Source of the DNA: Mesorhizobium hawassense
GTDB taxonomy: Bacteria > Pseudomonadota > Alphaproteobacteria > Rhizobiales > Rhizobiaceae
Assembly: GCF_003289945.1 (NCBI RefSeq)
Contig: NZ_QMBP01000022.1
Span: forward strand, 1 to 64,000
Length of the DNA: 64,000 nt
Direction of reading: 5' to 3'
The notes beneath the pieces were generated by a model. The model saw nothing but the letters and a program-made list of their open reading frames with translations, did not search any database and was not told the origin of the DNA. The position numbers and the translations under genes are program-made. Position 1 is the first letter of the stretch. Each line of letters begins with the position of its first letter. Positions 41,854 through 50,428 of this stretch are shown here, in pieces.

Positions 41854-43011
41854 ATGCCGGGGGCTGACGGAACCATCCTGATAACCGGCGCCCGCGCGCC
41901 GGTGGCGCTGCATCTGGCGCGCCTTCTCCATGGCGCCGGGCACAGGGTGATCCTGGCCGACACGCCGGCGCGGCCGATCGCGGCGGCGAGCAAGGCCGTA
42001 TCGCGTTACCACCGGCTGCCGCCGCCGCGCTTCGAACCGCAGGCCTATGCCGACGCAGTCGAGGCGCTGATACTGGCCGAGGCCATCGGCCTCGTCATCC
42101 CGACCTGCGAGGAGGTCTTCCACCTTGCGCTTGCCTGGCGCGACAGGGCCATGCCGGCAAAGCTGTTCGCGCCCGATATCGAATTGCTGGCCCAGGTTCA
42201 CAACAAGCACGGCTTCATACGCCTCGCGGCACGGCTCGGGCTGACGGTGCCGGAAACGATGATGCTCAGCTCGCGCGACGATATCGAAGCAGTGCGCGAG
42301 CGCTCACGCACTCTCGTGTTCAAGCCGGTCTGGTCGCGCTTCGCCAGCCACGTGCTGCTGCGGCCGCCGCCGCAAGCGCTCGATACCATCGCGCCCTCGT
42401 CCGCCATGCCCTGGGTGGCGCAGCGTTTTGTCGATGGCGAGGAAATCAGCGCCTATGCGGTGGCGCGCGAGGGCAGGCTCAAGGCGCTGGCGCTCTACCG
42501 CTCGCTCTACCGCGCCGGCAAGGGCGCCGGCATCTTCTTCGAGCGCGTCGAGGACGATGCGGCGCGCGATCTGGTCGAGCGCATCGTCGCCGGCATCATG
42601 TGGACCGGGCAGATCTCCTTCGACCTGATGCGCGAGCCGAGCGGCCTCGTGCTGCCGCTTGAGTGCAACCCACGCGCCGTGAGCGGCCTGCATTTCTTCC
42701 GCGATCCGGCGCGCTTTGCGGATGCCGTGCTCGGCGACGCTCGGGAGGTCACGCCCGACGTCACCGTGCCGCAAACCGTGCGGCTGGCGATGTGGATTTA
42801 CGGACTGCCGGCGGCGTTGCGCTCAGGCGGGTTCGGCCGCTTTCGCCAGGCAATGCAAGAGGGCCAGGAATTGCTCGATTGGTTCGGAGATTCAGCGCCG
42901 GTCAGAGCGCAATGGCCGGCACTGGCGGAGATCGCACGCGTGGCATTGCGCGAGCGTATCAGCCTGCAGGCGGCTTCGACGCGCGATATCGAGTGGAACG
43001 GGCCGGGCTGA
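41854..43011 (+). CDS. ATP-grasp domain protein
   Basis: The 385-residue protein starts with a Rossmann-like pre-ATP-grasp domain (TILITGARAPVALHLARLLH) and an ATP-grasp region (TLVFKPVWSRFASHV, then WVAQRFVDGEEISAYAV, then LPLECNPRAVSGLHF with the metal-binding Glu and Asn). Such enzymes join a carboxylate to an amine through an acyl phosphate. Substrate unknown. It follows the DUF995 gene by 91 bp; its C-terminus is not fully matched to a known subfamily. Confidence 0.82.
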   Translation: MPGADGTILITGARAPVALHLARLLHGAGHRVILADTPARPIAAASKAVSRYHRLPPPRFEPQAYADAVEALILAEAIGLVIPTCEEVFHLALAWRDRAMPAKLFAPDIELLAQVHNKHGFIRLAARLGLTVPETMMLSSRDDIEAVRERSRTLVFKPVWSRFASHVLLRPPPQALDTIAPSSAMPWVAQRFVDGEEISAYAVAREGRLKALALYRSLYRAGKGAGIFFERVEDDAARDLVERIVAGIMWTGQISFDLMREPSGLVLPLECNPRAVSGLHFFRDPARFADAVLGDAREVTPDVTVPQTVRLAMWIYGLPAALRSGGFGRFRQAMQEGQELLDWFGDSAPVRAQWPALAEIARVALRERISLQAASTRDIEWNGPG

Positions 43012-43016
43012 TATGC

Positions 43017-43328
43017 TTATGCCCTGGGCGAACCGGGACCGATGGGCTTCACGTCGAGCTGCAGACCAAGTGCCTTGGTGACACCCAGCAGTGTGCTGAG
43101 GCGCGGATCGCCCTTCTCGCTCAATGCCTTGTAGAGCGCCTCGCGCGTAACGCCCGCTTCTTTCGCCACAGCCGTCATGCCTATGGAGCGCGCTACATCA
43201 CCGAGCGCATGCGTGATGAGCGCAGGATCACCATCCTCGAAGGCAGCCTCGATGTAGGCTAGGCGATCCTCCGGGGTTTTCAGGTGATCGAGGATGTCGA
43301 AGCGTGTGGTTTCGAGAGGCATCGTCAT
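43017..43328 (-). CDS. HigA-like addiction-module antidote (XRE-type)
   Basis: The 103-residue protein has DVARSIGMTAVAKEAGVTRE and ALYKALSEKGDPRLSTLL (about residues 44-81), the helix-turn-helix of the probable addiction-module antidote family. It overlaps the toxin frame by 4 bp (ATGA). It should bind the toxin and the operators upstream. It looks intact, unlike the toxin. Confidence 0.9.
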   Translation of the reverse strand: MTMPLETTRFDILDHLKTPEDRLAYIEAAFEDGDPALITHALGDVARSIGMTAVAKEAGVTREALYKALSEKGDPRLSTLLGVTKALGLQLDVKPIGPGSPRA

Positions 43329-43612
43329 ATCTCCTTTGCCATCTGTTTCGCTTTGGCGATGTCGCGCTTTTGGCTGGACTTGTCGCCGCCACAGAGCAGG
43401 ATGATCACGGCGTTTCCGATCTTCACAAAGTAGAGCCGGTAGCCCGGGCCATGGTCGATCCGAAGTTCGCCGATACCATCGAAGTATTTGACATCACCGA
43501 CGTTGCCGATCTCGACTCGGCGGATGCGGGCAACGATACGCAGGCGCGCCGCTGTGTCGCGAAGTCCAGCCAATCAGTTGGTAAATTCGTCGGTCTGCCG
43601 AACCTCGATCAT
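43325..43612 (-). pseudogene. RelE/HigB-type toxin with in-frame stop at codon 13
   Basis: Reading from ATG 43612 gives MIEVRQTDEFTN, then TGA, then LAGLRDTAARLRIVARIRRV and the rest of a probable addiction-module killer protein to 43325. In this family that codon is a conserved Trp (pattern F-x-x-WL-x-x-LRD), so a single TGG-to-TGA change explains the break. The remainder keeps the family pattern ELRIDHGPGYRLYFV and CGGDKSSQKRDI. A shortened protein could start at TTG 43573 but no ribosome-binding site is seen. A sequencing error must be excluded. Confidence 0.8.
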
Positions 43613-43614
43613 GC

Positions 43615-43668
43615 GTGAACTATAATTTACAGAAGTAGTCTGATCAAGACCCGTGAACTATAATTCAC
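43615..43668. promoter_or_regulatory. Paired operators of the toxin-antitoxin operon
   Basis: GTGAACTATAATTTAC (43615-43630) and GTGAACTATAATTCAC (43653-43668) are near-identical sites 38 bp apart, each with GTGAA/TTCAC symmetry. They lie immediately upstream of the toxin ATG and reach the last codon of the Rieske gene. This is the expected place of antidote-bound autoregulatory operators. Confidence 0.7.
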
Positions 43669-44660
43669 AACTCGATCTGATGCACCCTCGGCTCACTCGC
43701 AGCCGCCGGCATCCTCCCCTCCATGATTGAGGCAATATCGCGGCGCAGGAAATCCAACGGCCCGATCACCGGCAAGGCTTGCGGCGGCAGCCGAGCGTTG
43801 TCGCTTGCCGACTTCAGCACCCGGCGGTCCTGATGCAGCGCGATGGTGAAGAGCGGCTTGAAGGCCAGCGCCTTCAGCTCACCGAGCAGGCCCTGGCGCC
43901 GGCCGATCAGCCAGCCGACGCCCTCGACGGTGCGCTCGTCGGCCTGGCGCAGGTGGAAGGTGGTGGCCAGAACCAGCCCCTCCTTGCCCCAATATTCCAG
44001 CTCGGCGATGCCGGGATGGCGGAAGCGACCGATGGTCCTTGCGCGCTCGCCTTCCAAGAGCCGGCTGATCAGGCCCTGCTGGTGGTCCTCACCGGTATAG
44101 CTCGCCTCGACCCAGCCCTCGCCGCCGGTCACCTCGACCCGCACCAGATGGCGTTTCGCGGTCAGGCCGCGCAGCAGGCCCTTATGGGTAAAATGGGTGT
44201 GGGTGGCATCGAGGATGTTTTCCGCCGCATCGATGACCGTCGACTGGGTCGATGAGCGCACCCGCCGCATGATGATGTCCTTGCCCTGCATGCAGTGCAG
44301 GTAAGGTTCGGCCCGCGGCGTGCCCGACGAGATGAAGACGACGCCGTCGCGCTCGAGCGCGGCGAAGCGGCGGACCCGGTAATGCGGCACGGCGCCGACA
44401 TGGCCGGGGATCGCCGTGCAGCGACCATCACCGTCATAGCGCCAGCCGTGATAGGGGCATTCGATCTCGCCGCGGACGATCTTGCCGGTCGACAGCTCGA
44501 CCAGCCGGTGCGGGCAGCGATCGAAAAGCGCGGCGATGCCTTGCGCCGAGCGGAACAGCACCACGGGCTCGCCGTCGAACAGGATGCGCTTCGGCCGCTT
44601 GCCGATATCGACGGACAGCGCCACTGCCTGCCAATAGGCTTCCGCGCGGCGCTCGCTCAC
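43665..44660 (-). CDS. Rieske non-heme iron oxygenase
   Basis: The 331-residue protein has the Rieske [2Fe-2S] motif CPHR (Cys 49, His 51) and CPYHGW (Cys 68, His 71), and a catalytic-domain iron motif ENILDATHTHFTH (about residues 145-157). It is shaped like VanA/PaO-type single-component oxygenases and needs a reductase encoded elsewhere. It is the last gene of the six-gene operon; start GTG 44660 overlaps the GNAT stop. Its likely role is hydroxylation or desaturation of the pathway product. Confidence 0.9.
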   Translation of the reverse strand: MSERRAEAYWQAVALSVDIGKRPKRILFDGEPVVLFRSAQGIAALFDRCPHRLVELSTGKIVRGEIECPYHGWRYDGDGRCTAIPGHVGAVPHYRVRRFAALERDGVVFISSGTPRAEPYLHCMQGKDIIMRRVRSSTQSTVIDAAENILDATHTHFTHKGLLRGLTAKRHLVRVEVTGGEGWVEASYTGEDHQQGLISRLLEGERARTIGRFRHPGIAELEYWGKEGLVLATTFHLRQADERTVEGVGWLIGRRQGLLGELKALAFKPLFTIALHQDRRVLKSASDNARLPPQALPVIGPLDFLRRDIASIMEGRMPAAASEPRVHQIEL

Positions 44661-45805
44661 AGTTCGAACCTCCTGAGCAGGGGAATGCCGATCAGTGCCA
44701 GCACGGTCTCCATGACGCGGATCGCCAGGCGTCGCCGAAACGCAAGATGCGCGGCATAGACGGCGTTGTATTCGATCGCGGGAAGCGCGCCGCGCCGGCG
44801 TTTGAAACCGGCGGCGCCAGCGCTCATGTTGAAGAGCAGGCCGCGCGCCGTGGCGTGGTCCTGCGCCATCGCCATCGCCATGCGATAGAGCCCCTCCCCG
44901 ACCGGCAGGCCTGTGTCGTAGCCGACGATCGGCTGGGTCAGCGTGCCGCCGTTTTCGAACAGGCCAGTGACGGCGACCAGCTCGCCGCCCGGCCGGCGCA
45001 GTCCCGCCAGGCTGATGATGCCGCGCCGGTGCATTTCGGCGATGTAGCGGGCGGTGTAGTGCGGATTGAGCGGCGTGTATTTGTCGAGGTAGAGCATGTT
45101 GTAGAGCATCTCGGCGCGGGCATAATCGGCCTCGGTGAAATCGCCATCGCCGACCCGCTCGAAAGGCGTCGTGCGCAGGCGGGCCCGATCGCGCTTCATG
45201 TCACGTGTCATGGCGGGAGCGGCGCCGCGGTCGGCGAAGATGTAGATCTGGCGCGCCGCCAGCATGCGGAACCCCTCGGCCCTCAAGGCGGCAATGGTCG
45301 CCGGATCGGCGATATCGTTCAACGAGCGGATGACGATCGCGCGATCCGGGAAACGCGCTGACAGCGCCGCGCGCAGCGACGCGGCCGTCGGCCGGTCGAG
45401 CAGCGGCACCGGGTTGGTCGAATAGAGCCAGTTGTTGAGCTGCGCCTGACGGTCTAGGCCGCTCGCCCTGACCAGCGGCGCGCAGGCGCCGATCAGCGCG
45501 TTGAGCGCGCGCCGCAGCAGCGGGTGGGCGGCGAAATTGCGCGTCTCGTCGATCGCATAGTCGATATAGGCGCTGGTCGGGCAGCAGATATAACAGTTCG
45601 GCGCACCGTCGGCATCGTTCAGCGTCAGCGGAAAAGTGCGGCCGCCGACATCGAACATCTCGACTGTCGTTTTCAGGTTGGCGATGAGATCGCGCACCGA
45701 TATCTCGTTGAAAAGGCTAACGAAAGCTTCGACCTTTGCCGGCTTGTTCTCGACCCGGTCGGCCTGCTTCGCAGGCCTTTTTGCCATCGCCGCCGCACCA
45801 CTCAT
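44657..45805 (-). CDS. GNAT-type acyltransferase (long form)
   Basis: The 382-residue protein has an uncharacterised N-terminal half and a C-terminal GNAT-like fold (YTARYIAEMHRRGIISLAGL then ELVAVTGLFENGGTLTQPIV). It includes NCYICCPTSAYIDYAIDETR near residues 67-86, conserved in nature only as far as I can judge by eye. ATG 45805 overlaps the stop of the adenylating enzyme gene (ATGA). Acyl transfer to an amine or alcohol is plausible; the acceptor is unknown. Confidence 0.72.
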   Translation of the reverse strand: MSGAAAMAKRPAKQADRVENKPAKVEAFVSLFNEISVRDLIANLKTTVEMFDVGGRTFPLTLNDADGAPNCYICCPTSAYIDYAIDETRNFAAHPLLRRALNALIGACAPLVRASGLDRQAQLNNWLYSTNPVPLLDRPTAASLRAALSARFPDRAIVIRSLNDIADPATIAALRAEGFRMLAARQIYIFADRGAAPAMTRDMKRDRARLRTTPFERVGDGDFTEADYARAEMLYNMLYLDKYTPLNPHYTARYIAEMHRRGIISLAGLRRPGGELVAVTGLFENGGTLTQPIVGYDTGLPVGEGLYRMAMAMAQDHATARGLLFNMSAGAAGFKRRRGALPAIEYNAVYAAHLAFRRRLAIRVMETVLALIGIPLLRRFEL

Positions 45806-47058
45806 CGCGCCTGCTCCAGACGGCATTCGACGCGGCGCAGCTTGCGGCTCGTTTCCAGCGGCAGCGGCGCGCGGATGAGCGTGACGGTGGCCACCGCCTT
45901 TCGCATTTCCAGGAGCGCGCGGATGGACTGACGAGCGGCGGTCGCCGCGTCGTCCGCGAGCGTCGGCGAAAGTCTCAGCTCGACGCTGTCTGGCCCGGTC
46001 TGGACGAGTCGAAAATCGTCGATGCGGCGGTCGGCCTTGAGCACGGCGTTGCGCAGCACATCCGGCGTGACGAGGATCGGGCCGTTCGCCGAACTGAGCC
46101 GGAAGACATCGTCCATGCGGCCGACGATTTCGTCGACGCAGCGCAGCGGCGAACCGCATCGGCAAGGCTGCGCGGACAGGCGCAACAGGTCGTTCATCCG
46201 GTAACGCGCCATGATCTGCGTGCGGCGGCGAAAAGCCGTCACCAGCGGCGTCACCAGCCCCTCGCCCGCCGGCTCGAATTCGAAGAAGACGGAGTCTTCG
46301 GCAAGATGCAGTCCACCCTGTCGGCAGGTCACCGCGAACAGGCCTTCGGTCGCCATATAGATCTGATCGAGCGACAGCCGGAAGAAGTCCTCGATCACCG
46401 CCCGGTCGACTGGGTCGAGCGTCTCGGCAGCGGAGAAGACACGTTTCGGCCGCAGCCGAAAGTGTTCGGTCGACAAATGCCGGAGGATCTTCGGCGGCGC
46501 GATGATGACCGTCGGGTCGAAGGCTTCGAGCGCGCCACGCCAGCTTTCCGGTCCCAATGTCAGATCGAAGAAGGCGAGCTTGATCAGCCGCGATTTGCGG
46601 GCGCTGTCGTAAAGCCCGGTGTTCTGCGGCAGGATCACGGCGACGCGCATGCCGCGCCACAGAAGATCGGGCGTCGCCTTGTCGAGGATCGTGCCCAGCC
46701 AGCGGTATTTCTCGGCTTCGGAAATCACGAACAGTCCGCGATTGCCGGAGGTGCCGGTGCTGGCGCCGACGATGAGCGGTCCGGCGCGGCCGTCACGCGC
46801 CAGAGCTGCCCAGGCCTGCGTGGCGGTGAGGCCGTGGATGTTGAAATCCTCGAAGCGCCCCATCAGCAGCGCCTTGTCGGTCGCCGGCAGGTCGGCAAGC
46901 CGGGCTGGCGCGTGGCCATAGAAAGGCGCGCGCGGCAGGTCGCGATCGAGGAAGCGCCGTAGGGCCGCCGCTTGCCAGCGCTCGAAGCCGGGCCGGGTCT
47001 TGCGCGAGACCCAGCGCGTCAGGGAGAAGGAGCCTGCCGCTTCCGCCAGCCCGTTCAT
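45802..47058 (-). CDS. CapK/PaaK-type adenylate-forming enzyme (F390 synthetase-like)
   Basis: The 418-residue protein has VGASTGTSGNRGLFVIS (about residues 97-113), the P-loop-like motif of the PaaK/CapK superfamily, a FDPTVIIAPPKILRHL segment and CRCGSPLRCVDEIVGRMDDV (about 299-318), which is the usual RIxxIxGRxDD hinge. It should activate a carboxylic acid as an acyl-adenylate, then transfer it to CoA or an amine. ATG 47058 overlaps the MBL stop (ATGA). Confidence 0.85.
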   Translation of the reverse strand: MNGLAEAAGSFSLTRWVSRKTRPGFERWQAAALRRFLDRDLPRAPFYGHAPARLADLPATDKALLMGRFEDFNIHGLTATQAWAALARDGRAGPLIVGASTGTSGNRGLFVISEAEKYRWLGTILDKATPDLLWRGMRVAVILPQNTGLYDSARKSRLIKLAFFDLTLGPESWRGALEAFDPTVIIAPPKILRHLSTEHFRLRPKRVFSAAETLDPVDRAVIEDFFRLSLDQIYMATEGLFAVTCRQGGLHLAEDSVFFEFEPAGEGLVTPLVTAFRRRTQIMARYRMNDLLRLSAQPCRCGSPLRCVDEIVGRMDDVFRLSSANGPILVTPDVLRNAVLKADRRIDDFRLVQTGPDSVELRLSPTLADDAATAARQSIRALLEMRKAVATVTLIRAPLPLETSRKLRRVECRLEQAR

Positions 47059-47879
47059 GCGGCCTCCGGCGCGAGATCGTAAGATGTCGGCGCGGGGTCA
47101 TGGCAGAGCATCACCTCGCCGCCGGAGGCGAGGAAGCGGCGCAGCATGGCGCTGGTCGGCTCGATTGCCGCCGCATCCTCGGCGATCAAGGTGGCCGGGA
47201 AGCCGGGCGTGCGATTTTCGATCAAGGCGGTGAGCAGCCATTGCACGTCGACGGCGTAGAGCAGCGGCCGGCCGAGGCCATTGAACAGCAGGCCGAACTG
47301 GCCATCGGCATGCCCGGGAAGATCGACCGCAATGACGCTGCCGTCGCCGAAGAGATCGGCGCCGCCCGGGATGCCGCCCTGCGGCGCAACGCGAGGCTTC
47401 GCGGACACCCCCTTCAGCCGCGCCTCGAAATCCGGCGGGAAGAGTTCGGTGAAGACGCCGTGGCGCAGATTCTGCCTCGGGCCGCGCGCCATGACCCGCG
47501 CCCAGGCGGCATCGCTGGCGATGAAGCGCGCGTTGCGAAACAGAGACAGGCCCGAAATGTGGTCGGCGTGGAAATGGGTGACGACGACTGTGCGGATGTC
47601 ATCAGGTGAGAGCCCGAAACGCCGCAGCACCGGCAGGACCTGCTCGTCGGCGTTGAGCCGAGGCTTCAGCAGCGCGCCATAGAGCCGCAGCATCCGGCCG
47701 CGCCTCTCCCCCACAAGAGCTTCCGGCGTGTAACCGGTGTCGACCAGCACCGGCCCGGCAATCGGGTGGAAGATCAGCCCATAGCGGACGCGCAGCTTGA
47801 CGCTTTGCCAGCCGCCGCCGCGCAGGATCAGTCGCTCGGCGGCGCTCACCCAGGCGCTGTTGGCGAAGACGATCCTCAT
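47055..47879 (-). CDS. Metallo-beta-lactamase-fold hydrolase
   Basis: The 274-residue protein has the metal motif VVTHFHADHISGLSLF (HxHxDH, about residues 97-112), then VDLPGHADGQFGLLFNG (third His) and a terminal LCHDPAP with a further His. Such enzymes hydrolyse thioesters, lactones or phosphodiesters; an acyl-thioesterase role would fit the pathway. ATG 47879 overlaps the reductase gene stop (ATGA). The signature is complete. Confidence 0.88.
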   Translation of the reverse strand: MRIVFANSAWVSAAERLILRGGGWQSVKLRVRYGLIFHPIAGPVLVDTGYTPEALVGERRGRMLRLYGALLKPRLNADEQVLPVLRRFGLSPDDIRTVVVTHFHADHISGLSLFRNARFIASDAAWARVMARGPRQNLRHGVFTELFPPDFEARLKGVSAKPRVAPQGGIPGGADLFGDGSVIAVDLPGHADGQFGLLFNGLGRPLLYAVDVQWLLTALIENRTPGFPATLIAEDAAAIEPTSAMLRRFLASGGEVMLCHDPAPTSYDLAPEAA

Positions 47880-48859
47880 GGCCCTGCCCCGCCGGAAAAG
47901 GTGCGGTCGAGCCCCTGTTCGAACGAGACTTTCGGCGCCCAGCCGAGCATCCGCTTCGCTTTGGAAAGATCGAGGCTTTGCGCATAGGCAAAGAGGCCGA
48001 GCCCATAGCGCGTGACCGGCGGTTCCGGCCGGCCGGGCAGCCGCAGCGCCACTGTTTCCATCAGGCCCGCCGCCAGCATCGCCGGCACGAGCGGCATCGG
48101 CCGCCAGCGCGCCTTGAGACCGGCGCGGATGCAAGCCTCGTCGGCGATACGGCGGACCGGCAGCACCGCGCCGCCGGAAATGTTGAAGACCTGGCATTCG
48201 GCCTCCCTGGGTGCCGCAAGCGCCGCCATCACCGCGTCGACGACATCGTCGACATGAGTGAGGTCGATGGCCGCGCGGCCATCGCGAAACAGCGGCAGCG
48301 GCCGGGTTTTTGCCGCCTTGATGAGGCGCGGCAGGAGCGCGCGGTCGCCCTTGCCATAGATGCCGCGCGGCCGCAGCACCAGCGAATGGATGGCGGGCTG
48401 GCCAAGCACGATCGCCTCCGCCGCGCGCTTGGTGCGGGCATAGTGATTGACCGGTTCCGGCAAAGCCATGTCCTCGGTCAAGCCAAGCTGGTCGCGAAAG
48501 GCAAAGCAGACCGACGGGCTGGAGATGTGGACGAAGCGGCTGACGCCCTGCCGCCTGGCAAAATCGACGAGGTTGCGCGTCGCCGTCACATTCGCCGCCT
48601 CGAAATCCGCGAGGCGGCCGAAGGGCGAGGAGAGCGCCGCGCAATGGATGATCCGTTCGACCCTCCCCAGCCTGGGATCGAGCGTTGCGTCGAGCGGCTG
48701 CGCCAGATCATGGCGGATGATGCGATGGCCGGCTGCTTCGAGCGCGGCGCAGCGTTTCTCATCGCGGCCGAGGCCGAGCGCCAGCGTGCCGGATGCCGCC
48801 AGCCGCTCGAGCACATGGGCGCCGAGGAAGCCGCTAGCGCCGGTGACGAGGACGGCCAT
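47876..48859 (-). CDS. NAD-dependent epimerase/reductase (extended SDR)
   Basis: The 327-residue protein has VTGASGFLGAHVLERLA (Rossmann motif, residues about 5-21), HISSPSVCFAF and the catalytic YARTKRAAEA (about 142-151). The C-terminal W-x-P-x-V-S-x-E-x-GL pattern (WAPKVSFEQGLD) is shared with OleD-type 3-ketoacid reductases and 3-beta-HSD-like SDRs. It should reduce a keto group in the product of the synthase. It lies 3 bp after the KASIII-like gene. Confidence 0.86.
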   Translation of the reverse strand: MAVLVTGASGFLGAHVLERLAASGTLALGLGRDEKRCAALEAAGHRIIRHDLAQPLDATLDPRLGRVERIIHCAALSSPFGRLADFEAANVTATRNLVDFARRQGVSRFVHISSPSVCFAFRDQLGLTEDMALPEPVNHYARTKRAAEAIVLGQPAIHSLVLRPRGIYGKGDRALLPRLIKAAKTRPLPLFRDGRAAIDLTHVDDVVDAVMAALAAPREAECQVFNISGGAVLPVRRIADEACIRAGLKARWRPMPLVPAMLAAGLMETVALRLPGRPEPPVTRYGLGLFAYAQSLDLSKAKRMLGWAPKVSFEQGLDRTFSGGAGP

Positions 48860-48862
48860 TGC

Positions 48863-49852
48863 TCAGACCTCCAGCGCCATGCCGCCGAAGGAAACGCCGG
48901 CCGAGGTGCCCAGGAAAAGCAGCTTCATGCCCGCTGTTACGCGGCCCTCGCGGCGCGCGACGTCGAGCGCGAAGGGAATGGAGGCCGCGATCTGATTGCC
49001 GAAGCGGGCGGAAATGTCGACCAGCTTTTGCGGCGAAAAGCCGGTCTGGCGCGCCATATGGGCAAGCGCGAAGGGGCTCGCCTGATGCGGCACGACGAGA
49101 TCGACGTCGTCATGCCGCCAGCCGGCGCGGTCGAGCAGAGCAGCGACGAAGCCGTTGAAATGGCGCGAGGTCAGCCGGAACAATTCCTTGCCATCCATGT
49201 GGAACAGGCTGTGCGCCGCGAACGCTTCCTGCTGCATGCGGAAATCGAAGCGCGTGCCGCCCGAACCGATACCGCAGGCTTCCCAGCCGGAGGGATAGGT
49301 GCGCATCAGGCTGGCCACCACCTTGCCCTCGCCCGGCTTGGCTTTGCGCAGCACCGCCGCCGCGGCGCCGTCGCCAAAGAGTGCCGCGACCTCCGGCGCG
49401 TCCTGCCACGGAAGGGCGCGCGAGGCGACCTCGGACGAAAACACCAACGCCGTCTCGCATTGTCCCGCCTCGATCATGCGGCCGGCGGTCTCGAAGGCGG
49501 TGAGGAAGCCGAGACAGGTGCTGTTGACGTCGAAGGCGCCGGCCGAGCCGTCCGCCAACCCCAGGCGCTGCATGACCAGCGGCGCGGTCGCCGGCAGCGG
49601 CTGGTAGGGTACGCCGCAGCCGCCGACGATCAGGTCGACCGCGTCGGGCTCTACGCCGGCATCTGCAAGCGCAAGTGTGGCTGCGGCGCAGGCGAGATCG
49701 ATCTGCGTCTCGGCGTTGCAGACATAGCGCTCGACGACGCCGGTGGCGGTTTCCAGCGCGCCCTCATGGAGGCTCAGCTCCTGTTCCAGCGCGCGCGTGG
49801 TGACCCGCTCAGCCGGTACCGCCCTACCGGTTCCGACGATCCTGACCCGCAT
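48863..49852 (-). CDS. KASIII-like 3-oxoacyl synthase
   Basis: The 329-residue protein begins MRVRIVGTGRAVPAERVTTR and has the full KASIII triad: Cys 113 in FDVNSTCLGF, His in VVPHQASPFA and Asn in ISARFGNQIAASIPFAL. It should condense acyl-CoA or acyl-ACP units. It is separate from the housekeeping FabH pathway by context and heads the six-gene operon. ATG 49852 follows GGGGGAGA; a longer start at 49927 adds 25 unconserved residues. Confidence 0.9.
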   Translation of the reverse strand: MRVRIVGTGRAVPAERVTTRALEQELSLHEGALETATGVVERYVCNAETQIDLACAAATLALADAGVEPDAVDLIVGGCGVPYQPLPATAPLVMQRLGLADGSAGAFDVNSTCLGFLTAFETAGRMIEAGQCETALVFSSEVASRALPWQDAPEVAALFGDGAAAAVLRKAKPGEGKVVASLMRTYPSGWEACGIGSGGTRFDFRMQQEAFAAHSLFHMDGKELFRLTSRHFNGFVAALLDRAGWRHDDVDLVVPHQASPFALAHMARQTGFSPQKLVDISARFGNQIAASIPFALDVARREGRVTAGMKLLFLGTSAGVSFGGMALEV

Positions 49853-49975
49853 TCTCCCCCCGCCGAGCGAATTGGTTTCTTCCAACTCATGGATCGATGC
49901 TAGCAGTTCATGGCGACATTCCGTCAACTATTGTTAGCGACGATGTTTCCGGGCGAGGTAACGAGGATCCGACAC

Positions 49976-50386
49976 GTGCAGAACTCGATCAAACTTGCTT
50001 TGGTTTTGGTGCTTTGCGGATGCACATCCTGCTTCGCCGGTAGCGACCTTCTAAGAGTCTCGGTCGACTGCCCGAAACCACCAGCCAGTGGGAACCTCGT
50101 GACCGTCGATGAAAAGCCAAACGGCTACGAGTCGCGGATAACGACGTCCTATGTCAGAGGGCAAGTAGACAAGATCACGGTAGCCAATTCGGTGGATGGG
50201 TCGAACTTCAGAGACCAATTTATGCTCGGTCGCTCGACCAGCACGGGCACAAACGAGTTCCCGGCCTTCCGCGCTTTCGAAGACCGGGCCAACGAATTGC
50301 TCCGGTTCTTCTGCCTGGCCGAACCGGCAGCCAAGCAGCGGTATCTCGATCTGATGCAGGCAAACCGGGCGCTGCTTCGTCAATAG
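49976..50386 (+). CDS. Hypothetical exported protein
   Basis: The about 136-residue product has an N-terminal hydrophobic segment (SIKLALVLVLCGCTSCFAG) that could be a signal or lipoprotein peptide with LCGC as lipobox. No recognised domain follows. GTG 49976 is preferred; ATG 49943 or 49910 would add residues before the hydrophobic core. It is divergent from the six-gene operon and convergent with holC. Confidence 0.6.
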   Translation: MQNSIKLALVLVLCGCTSCFAGSDLLRVSVDCPKPPASGNLVTVDEKPNGYESRITTSYVRGQVDKITVANSVDGSNFRDQFMLGRSTSTGTNEFPAFRAFEDRANELLRFFCLAEPAAKQRYLDLMQANRALLRQ

Positions 50387-50428
50387 AAGGCTCCGTAAGA
50401 GCCGGTTCAAACTGCACGGCACTGATGT

